Assembly (NCBI GenBank): GCA_024220525.1
Contig: JAMYWO010000070.1
Location: forward strand, 12,305 to 52,635
Direction: 5' to 3'
From: Cochliopodium minus
Lineage: Eukaryota; Discosea; Himatismenida; Cochliopodiidae
DNA: 40,331 nt
This document shows positions 33,450 through 40,331 of this stretch, in pieces. Under the pieces are notes generated by a model, which saw only the letters and a list, made by a program, of their open reading frames with translations, was not told where the DNA came from and searched no databases. Position 1 is the stretch's first letter, and the number at the start of each line of letters is the position of its first letter. The position numbers and the translations under genes are program-made.

Positions 33450-34245
33450 TTAAATGACAATGTAATAAAAAGAATCTCCAAACAAACAAAAATAGATATA
33501 AAACAAAAATAAAAAGAGAAAAGGCAGGAGCGCAGAGAAATAGTAGTTGTTTTTGTTTCCATTATTTTTAGAAGAAATCTTTTTCAATTTGTTCTCTGAA
33601 ATAATCGTGTTTTGTTGAGAAACAGTAACATTTTTGTCAAAAGTATCTGTTTGCCAATCGTAAGGATACACTGTTAGAAAAGAGTTTTCTATGATTTCAT
33701 AAGATTCTTCCGTTATTTTGAAGTGTTGGAATTGAAGAAGAAATTTGGAATAAGGATTCAAATTTACTATTTTTTTCATCAAAAATTTTGGAGAATATTT
33801 CTTTGAATAAAAAAATGATAATGAAAAAATTAAAAAAACAAAAAAATAAAAAACAAAAAATAATTAAATAATAAATAAAAAATAAAAAAATAAAAAATAT
33901 TAAAAAATAAAAATTAAAAATTAAAAATGAAAAATATTAAAAAAATAAAAAATGAAAACCTTCATTAAGAGGATAGCATTTTGGATCAAGAGATTAGCAT
34001 CATGATCATTTTGAATGAATTTATTGGGTAAGGCGGAAATGAAATGATGAATGGAGGAAGTTTCATTGAGAGTTTTCCCCATAATTTCTTTGAAATTTAA
34101 AAGAAGCAAAGAGGCAGAGAGGTAAATCGTTATATGAGGCGTTGTGCTAAAAACAGCGTCGAATATTCTGCATATCGCTTCAAATGAAGCCAATTCATGA
34201 CTGAACCAAGTTATCATCCAACTCACCGCAAAAAATGGTTCTACC
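33450..34245 (-). CDS. TBC1D20-like Rab GAP, 3' half (last two exons)
   Basis: Exons 33960-34245 and 33450-33800 join in phase (212 residues plus the stop) and continue the TBC domain: VEPFFAVSWMITWFSHEL, FDAVFSTTPHITIYLSAS and SSIHHFISALPNKF. These align with TBC1D20 after its LRDFM region. The C-terminus is a hydrophobic segment YYFSALLPFLFLFLFYIYF, matching the C-terminal ER membrane anchor of TBC1D20. The first base completes an Arg codon whose first two bases (AG) end the 5' half at 10386, and together the halves make 391 residues (human 403). The required upstream exons are not on the correct side here: the exon is preceded on its strand by a T/A tract and then another gene. Confidence 0.88.
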
Positions 34246-34432
34246 CTAATTTAAAAAAAAATTTTTTTTGAATTTTTTTATTTTATCTCATTTTTTCTTT
34301 TTTTTGATATTTTTATTTTTTATTTTTTTATTTTTTATTTTTTTATTTTTTATTTTTTATTTTTTTATTTTTTATTTTTTATTTTTTTATTTTTTATTTT
34401 TTATTTTTTTATTTTTTTATTTATTTTAATAG
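34246..34432. repeat. T/A simple-sequence tract between two headless genes
   Basis: Almost pure (A)T5-7 repeats between the acceptor of the TBC1D20-like 3' half (minus) and the acceptor of the alcohol dehydrogenase last exon (plus). Both genes lack their 5' parts, so the tract joins two interrupted introns running in opposite directions. Confidence 0.85.
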
Positions 34433-34576
34433 GAATTAGGATTTGGTGAAAGTGACATAGATGGACTTGTTGAAGCTACTCTACCTCAAAAACGTGTCAC
34501 TGTTCTTTCTCCTAGAAAGGCAGAAGCTCCTGAACTCAAATCCATTTTGGTTAAATCTTTGAAAGGATATTATTGA
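34433..34576 (+). CDS. last exon of an iron-type alcohol dehydrogenase, 5' part missing
   Basis: A single exon after acceptor TTTTAATAG encodes 47 residues: ELGFGESDIDGLVEATLPQ, RVTVLSPRKAEAPELKSILV and KGYY, then TGA. The GYGESDI-x2-LVxGTLPQxRVxxLSPR pattern is the C-terminus of group III (iron-containing) alcohol dehydrogenases, the ADHFE1/hydroxyacid-oxoacid transhydrogenase type among eukaryotes. The NAD- and iron-binding parts are absent from the window. Substrate cannot be told from this piece. Confidence 0.65.
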   Translation, partial: ELGFGESDIDGLVEATLPQKRVTVLSPRKAEAPELKSILVKSLKGYY

Positions 34577-34960
34577 AGCTTTAGTTAATTAAAAGTTATA
34601 TTTTTGATTTTAATTTTTATTTATTATTTATTTATTTTATTTCATTTTTTATTTTATTTTTCATATTTAAATACTTAAAAGGCCAAGGAGTTGTCTATGG
34701 AATATTTTAATATCGGAATCGATTTCATCAAAAAATGATTAAAATTATAAAATTTCACTATTGGAACCTGGTGAGATATATTATCCAAAGAGTAATCAAT
34801 TTGTCTCATATAGAAATACAATCAAAAAAATTTCAAGGAAATCAAGTAATCTTTGATGGGAACTTTTTAATTATTTTGAACATTTAATATTTTGATGATT
34901 GATCAATATAAATAAAATTCAGTTCATAAAAATTATTTTATTCCAAATAAAAAAGATAAA
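34577..34960. other. spacer between two plus-strand genes
   Basis: Begins as T/A-rich 3' flank and becomes more complex AT-rich DNA before the kinase start. A 32-codon frame near 34770 (LLEPGEIYYPKSNQ) has no start or splice context. No gene is supported. Confidence 0.4.
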
Positions 34961-37900
34961 ATGTCAGAAGAGGAATTGAAATATTACAAGGAAAAATGTG
35001 AAAGAGATGAGAAACAGATCAATTATCTGCAAAATGAAATAATTAGATTGACGGAGACGATAAATGATCTGAAATTGCAATTACAATTGCACATCGAAAA
35101 GTAAGAATAACGAATATATACCTATATTATAGAACTATTATAGAACATGTTCCCTATCTCTAACAATTAATTAATTTTGATGAAAATTATTATTATTCAA
35201 ACAAAAGAAATTACTCCTAATTTCAAATCTATGATGTTGAATGATATTGGAATAAACTGACAAAACAATAAATTCTCAAAAAATTATATTTTTGTCAAAA
35301 ATTAAACTGAATAAAATTATATTTTTTAAATTGTCATTATTAAAAGAAGGAATACAAACTTCAATTCTACAAATCTATCCGAATAGAAAATTATAATTTG
35401 ATAGTGAGATAAAACAGATATTTATTTACACCATTAACAAGATGGGAGTATCTTGATGTTGATACTCAAATTCTATACTTATAATCAAGAATTAAGAAGA
35501 TATAATTGACAAACAACATTGTGTATAAAATAAAGTGATACATAATAAACTAATTCATCTTTCATCATTGAATATCAAAAAAAAAAAGAACATGATTAGC
35601 TTAAAACATCGAAATGACTTAATTTAATTATATTATACAAAGAAGATAATCAAATTAGTGGTTTATAATTATGATTGACATGAAAATGAATAAAAGCAAA
35701 TTGAATGAAAACAAAAGTTTTTTAGAAAAATGATCGATAATTGGATCAATATTAATCTCGATACATAATTATGCATAATTATAATAACTATGATCCTCAT
35801 TGATCAATAAAATAGCATCTGACGTTAACAATTTTGATACAAAAAATTAATCGAAATTATATGGCGAAGATTTAATTCAAAGAAAAATTTTTTATGAAAA
35901 AATATCACCAAAACAATGTGTTTTTCAAAAAAAAAAAAAAATCAAAAAAAAATTAATACAAACTTTAATTTTTAAAAAGAACAAAAAACGAATACAAGAA
36001 AAACTCGGTGGAAATCCCCAAGAAAAATGTGGAAAACAACAGCATAAAAAGCAACGGAAACAACACAACAGAGGAGGAATTCTCCGACATCAACCTCAAA
36101 ATAACACAACTAAGAAGCCTCATCGAAAATCTTCCGACAACAAAAAAAACTACGGGAGGTGGAAAGAACCCTCTCTTTAGAATCCGCGGAGGCAATGAGA
36201 CTTCTTCGAAGGACGACTTCAAGAACATGTTGACTTCGGTGGGCACGGTGTTCGGCGAGGACTCTTCCAACTTGTTGGCTAATAAGGAGCAGGTCTTGCA
36301 GAAGTGGGAGCTTAACTTTGAGGACCTCGAGTTTGGTGATGAGAAGGGTACTGGTGCTTTCTCTACTGGTAACCATTTTTTTATATTTATATTTTATAAT
36401 TTTTTATTTTATTTTTATTTTTATATTTTACATTATTTATATTTTATATTTTAATTTTTATTGTTAATTTGTTTATTCACTTCTTAAAATTTTATGATGT
36501 AATTAATTTTTTCTATCTCACTTTTAAATCACTTATAAATTATTCATTTATTTACTTTTATTTACTTTTTTTTATTTACTTTTATTTACTTTTATTTCTA
36601 ATTTAAATAATTTTTTTTTCAATAAAAAATGTTTCTTATTTTTCATTTTTCATTTTTTTTTTAGTTTATGACGGATATTATAAAACATTGTATGTTGCCA
36701 TCAAAAAGCTCCGCTTTGAGTCTTTGCCTAACTACGAAGAATATTTGACCACTTTCGAAAAAGAAGTCGCTCTTATCTCAACCTTTGACCATATCAACGT
36801 TTGTAAGGTAACGGAAAATAAATAAAAATAAAATGATAAATTAACTAAAAATAAATAATGATAATTAAATTTAAAAATAAAAAATGATAAATAAATTTAA
36901 ATTTTTTAAAATAAAAGTAAATAAAAAATAAAAAATAAAAAATGATAAATTTGAAATAAATAAATTAAATTTAAATTAATAAAGAAAATTCATAAAAAAT
37001 ATTAAATAAAAATAAAAAACAAATTCACAAACTAAAAATAAAAAATAATGATAAATAAATAAAATTAATAAAAAAATAAAAATAAAAATAAAAATAAAAT
37101 AATAAAAATAAATAAAATTGAAAATATTAAAGTATTTTTTTTTTTATTTTATTCTTAGTTTGTTGGTGTTGTGACATTTCCCAGTTATTATATGGTCTCT
37201 GAGTTCATGGAGAACGGTTCGTTGGACGATCTCTTGCACGACAAAAACAAAGTTGTAACATGGCAACAAAAAATAAATTTTCTAAAAGACATTGCCAAAG
37301 GGTTGATTTATCTCCATGGAGTAACAATACCATCAAATTTAACACTTTTAATTTGTTTTTTTATTTTTTAAATATTTTTTATTTTTTTTTATAGATAAAG
37401 ATCAATATTATTTTTTTATTTTTGTTTTTTTGTTGATAATTGTCATTGATTCTTTTTTTTATTTTTAATCTTTTTTTTTATTTTTAATTTTTTTTTTTCA
37501 AAAAAAAGTTAAACCCAAGAATTATTCATAGAGATTTAAAGTGCGGAAATGGTAAATTTTTTCAATATTTTTTATTAATTTCATTTTTTAATTATTTTTT
37601 TTATTTTTTATTTTATTTCATTTTATTTTATTTTTTGTATATTAGTTTTGGTCGACAAAAAAATGGTTGGAAAACTTACAGATTTTGGATTGTCTATCCC
37701 CAAGAGTGATAGAGTAAGCCCCAATGAACTTCAACTAAAATGGGGGATCTCTCCTGACAAAAATCAGCCTTCTTACATTCCCCCTGTCAAAACCCCTGTC
37801 GGAACTTTTCCATTCATTGTAAAAAATTCATTTCTATTTTTTTCGTGCATTATTTTTTATTTTTATTTTTTCATTATAATTTATTTTTATTTATTTTTTA

Positions 37901-38422
37901 TTTTATTGTTTTTTCATGATTATTTTTATTTTTATTTTTATTTTATTTTTTAGTTATTTTTATTTTTTATTTTTAGTTATTTTTTATTTTTTCTTAACAT
38001 TTTTTATTTTTATTTTTTTTTTTTTAGGCACCAGAAATCATTGATAGCAAACCTTACAACGAGTTGGTGGATGTATATAGTTATTCTTTGTGTATTTTTC
38101 ATATCATCACAAGAACTCCTCCATGTAAAAATAATTCAATCATCAAAAAATATAAAATAAAAAAAATAAAAAACAAAAAATAAAATAACAATTATTTTTA
38201 TCAGGGAACGGAAAAACTGATTCAATTTGGGAAAGATTGGAGAAAGATGCGTTGGACAAAAAACTATCAGTTTTCAAACCAGATCTTCCCAAATATTTTT
38301 CACCAAAAGTTAGGGATCTTATTGTGGGGTGTTGGGACAATGATCCTACTTTGCGTCCTTCTTTGCCAAATATTCTCAAAATTTTGGATGAAATTGAAAA
38401 GGAGCCTGAATGCAAAAACTGA
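34961..38422 (+). CDS. TKL-type protein kinase with N-terminal coiled coil
   Basis: Eight exons join in phase to 454 residues: 34961-35100, 35980-36368, 36665-36807, 37159-37320, 37509-37551, 37646-37818, 38028-38124 and 38205-38422. Exon 1 is a heptad-rich coiled coil (CERDEKQINYLQNEIIRLTE). After a low-complexity linker with GGGKNPLFRIRGGN the kinase domain opens WELNFEDLEFGDEKGTGAF with the Gly loop GTGAFSTVY. It then has VAIKKL (ATP-site Lys), EVALIS (helix C Glu), IIHRDLKCGNVLV (catalytic loop), DFGLS and APEII, and ends with DNDPTLRPSLPNILKILDEI. All catalytic residues are present, so it is probably active. The style (YMVSEFMENGSLDDLL) is tyrosine-kinase-like, as in amoebal TKL kinases. 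Intron 1 is 879 bases, far longer than the others (63-351), and crosses a composition change. Confidence 0.92.
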
Positions 38423-38584
38423 ATTTATTTTATTTAAGAAACCTATAAAAAAATTTTTAATTTGAGAAAAATAAAAAAAAAAATAACTGCTTTATTATTT
38501 GTTTTGACAAAAAGTTTTCATTTTTTTATTTTTTATTTTATCCACTTTATTATTTATTTTTTTGAAAACTTATTTGCTTCCTTG

Positions 38585-39522
38585 TTAGAAAAAGTTTTTA
38601 TTTTTTTTTCTTGAGAAATAAAAAAGACCCAAACCAAACAATAAAGAAGAAGCCACAACAAGAGAAGGTTTGGTCCAAAAAGACTGAGAAGGTTTCGAAG
38701 TAGCATCAGAAGTACTGACTTGATCATTACTTTGTTTAGGAGGTGTGTTAGAAGAAAAAGACTTTTGCGTATTAGTTGAAATATTTTCGGAATTATCTTT
38801 TTTATTGTTGTCATCATTATGCTCATTATTACTGTTATTTTCAATGACATTATCTTTATTTTCTTTATTTTCATTGTTATTTTCAATGCTTAAAATGTCA
38901 TCGTTTTGTTCGAAAACTTTGCAGATTTTCATCTTCTTTTTGGAAACGGTTGCGTTTTCTCTTTTTTGGTCTATGAATTGTTTATAAGGTGGGTTAATTG
39001 GAGATTGGATTGGATCTTGATTAAAAAAAAAGAATGCAATAAATTAAAAAATAAAAATAAAAAAACAATATTAAAATGATAAAAAATGAATAAATAATAA
39101 AATAAAAAATTTTAAAAAACAATAAAAAAATAAAATAATATTTTACCAATGGTTACATAATTTTCATCTTCGTTTAAATGGTAAGAAGTATCTGCATCAA
39201 AACCAGACAAATCTCCACAAGCAACAAAAGGGACCAAAATCTTATTGATACCCAAAGGAGGGTTTTCTAAATTAAATAACAAAAAAAAAATAAATCAAAA
39301 AAATCAAAAATAAAAAAATACACAAAAAATGAACAAAAAATATTTAATAAAAAAATATTTAATTAAAAAAAAGAATTAAAATATTACCATTAGAATAAGA
39401 ATGGTCGAAGAAAGGATCTATGATGGACTTTACGAAACCTTCAGGAGGACTGTAATTTCTGCACAAAACAAAGCTTTCCAAACTCGAATTTCTGCTACTT
39501 TTTGGCTTACAAACAATCACCT
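38585..39522 (-). CDS. Trm7/FTSJ1 tRNA 2'-O-methyltransferase, C-terminal part, with membrane tail
   Basis: Exons 39388-39522, 39147-39266 and 38585-39015 join in phase. VIVCKPKSSRNSSLESFVLC and YSPPEGFVKS are the end of the RrmJ-type methyltransferase domain as in FTSJ1. ILVPFVACGDLSGFDADTSY and SPINPPYKQF are the conserved Trm7 C-terminal motifs. Trm7 methylates positions 32 and 34 of the tRNA anticodon loop with partner proteins. The Rossmann core and catalytic Lys-Asp-Lys-Glu residues up to VIVCK are missing upstream. Unusual: the same open exon continues through an Asn/Asp/Ser-rich stretch into FWTKPSLVVASSLLFGLGLF and YFSRKKNKNFF, a transmembrane-like segment with basic flank, then stop. 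FTSJ1 is normally soluble. Confidence 0.83.
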
Positions 39523-39954
39523 CTTTAAAAAATAAATGAAAAAAAAAATAAAAATAATAAAAATAATAAAAATAAAAGTAAATTAATTCTTTTTTTTAAA
39601 AATAAAATAAAATAAAAAATAAAAAAATGAAAAATGTAAAATATAAAAAATAAAAAAATAAAAAAATATAACGTAAAATATAAAATATAAATGAAAACAA
39701 AAATAAAAATAAAAATAAAAATAAAAATAAAAATAAAAATAAAAATAAAAATAAAAATAAAAATAAATTCTTAAGATGAATTAAAAAATAAAAAAAATAT
39801 CTTATAAAATTATTAAAAAATGAAAAAAAATATCTAATAAAATTAAATATAAATCATATTTAAAAAATAAAAAAAAAAAAATATTTAAAATATTTAAAAT
39901 AAAATAAAATACTTAAAACGAAATTAAAAATTACTAATTTAAAATAAAAAATAC
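39523..39954. repeat. A/T simple-sequence tract with (AAAAAT)n between two incomplete genes
   Basis: About 430 bases almost free of G and C, including an uninterrupted (AAAAAT)n array at roughly 39700-39766. On the minus strand a zinc-binding gene fragment enters it through a splice donor (at 39954) and the Trm7 fragment leaves it through an acceptor, but the two are different genes. This makes it a third suspect junction. Confidence 0.8.
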
Positions 39955-40331
39955 ATAAATCAAGAGCATTGGTGGAGTACGAACAACGATCACATTTGAC
40001 AGACAAATTGAGCAAAAGAGAGTCACGAAACTCTTTCTTTTTGGTTTTCTCCTCTTCAGAATCGTTCATGTCATTCACCAGCACTTTCTCGTCGTAGAAA
40101 GAAAGAATTCCCTCTCCTTGGTGTTGGTTGCTTTGTTTGCAATGAGTGTTCGGACACAAATATCCGTCAACATACTTATCTTCATTTTAAAAAAAAATAA
40201 AAATTCTGATTTTATTTATTGAAGTATTCTATTTTTATTTTATTATTTATTATTTTTAATTTTAATTTTAATAAAAAGTTGATGTTACATTATCAAAGAA
40301 ATCATTTTCAAAATTTTGAAGGACTTCCAAT
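39955..40331 (-). CDS. SMYD-like zinc-binding protein fragment
   Basis: Two exons, 40289 to beyond 40331 and 39955-40179. The first gives LEVLQNFENDFFDN; the second gives DKYVDGYLCPNTHCKQSN, an acidic insert (NDSEEEKTKKK) and LNLSVKCDRCSYSTNALDL. The CPxxxC ... CxxC spacing after DGYLCP resembles the post-SET zinc region of SMYD-type lysine methyltransferases, but the SET and MYND parts would lie right of the window and the following exon is not found. Low certainty; another treble-clef protein is possible. Confidence 0.38.

Noticed and set aside
34246-34432. CRISPR array or telomere in the regular T/A repeats
   Set aside because: Units are 6-8 base slippage repeats without spacers, GC-free, and inside introns or gene junctions.
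34433-34576. Roco exon 8 spliced to the alcohol dehydrogenase exon
   Set aside because: Phases do not match (1 against 0), and the domains have no known association.
35980-38422. The TKL kinase domain as the missing kinase of the Roco protein
   Set aside because: The Roco donor is phase 1, while the kinase exon at 35980 needs a phase-2 partner, which its own coiled-coil exon at 34961-35100 supplies exactly. A plus-strand exon of another gene also lies between.
1-40331. Altered genetic code
   Set aside because: TAA, TGA and TAG all serve as stops at gene ends, and Gln is encoded by CAA/CAG in conserved positions, so the standard code fits.

Overview
This is nuclear DNA of an AT-rich, intron-rich unicellular eukaryote. 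Evidence: spliceosomal introns (GT-AG, plus at least one clear GC-AG) that I could join in phase for most genes; a eukaryote-only gene set (UPF2, Dr1/NC2-beta, Nse3/MAGE, TBC1D20, eL32, Trm7/FTSJ1, a Roco protein, a TKL kinase); the standard code, with TAA, TGA and TAG all acting as stops; and Asn- and Lys/Glu-rich protein tracts. The style suits an amoeboid protist, but I cannot name the lineage from the sequence alone.

Layout. 1-3.5 kb: minus-strand PLOD-like lysyl hydroxylase/glycosyltransferase (runs off the left edge) and a small membrane-anchored GT25 glycosyltransferase. 4.0-5.2 kb: compact RING-LON protein (minus). 6.0-10.2 kb: Roco protein (LRR-Roc-COR, plus), cut off before any kinase domain. 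10.4-11.5 kb: 5' half of a TBC1D20-like Rab GAP (minus). 11.8-13.7 kb: Nse3 (plus). 13.8-14.8 kb: a 71-residue protein (plus) and Dr1 (minus). 15.4-17.3 kb: Myb/SANT protein (minus) divergent from the wreck of an IS5/Harbinger-type transposase (plus). 18.3-22.7 kb: complete UPF2 (minus). 23.2-26.6 kb: eL32, an amidotransferase-fold-like protein and a HEAT protein (all plus). 26.9-27.5 kb: a WD40 gene broken at a single N. 28.6-32.7 kb: Crinkler-like P-loop NTPase plus putative PD-(D/E)xK nuclease (minus). 33.4-34.2 kb: 3' half of the TBC1D20-like gene (minus). 34.4 kb: last exon of an iron-type alcohol dehydrogenase (plus). 35.0-38.4 kb: coiled-coil TKL kinase (plus). 38.6-40.3 kb: 3' part of a Trm7 tRNA methyltransferase with an unusual membrane tail, then a zinc-binding SMYD-like fragment (both minus).

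Two structural facts dominate. First, composition is mosaic: some blocks have AT-rich exons and complex AT-rich spacers, while others have GC-richer exons and introns made almost only of T/A simple sequence. In several genes the 5' exons lie in the first type and the 3' exons in the second (UPF2, Nse3, Roco, kinase, TBC1D20, PLOD, Crinkler-like). Second, the TBC1D20-like gene is present as two phase-compatible halves totalling 391 residues, but in the wrong order and 22 kb apart. Each half ends in a simple-sequence tract that also truncates another gene. This is either assembly error at T/A repeats or real rearrangement, and it limits how far gene order here can be trusted.
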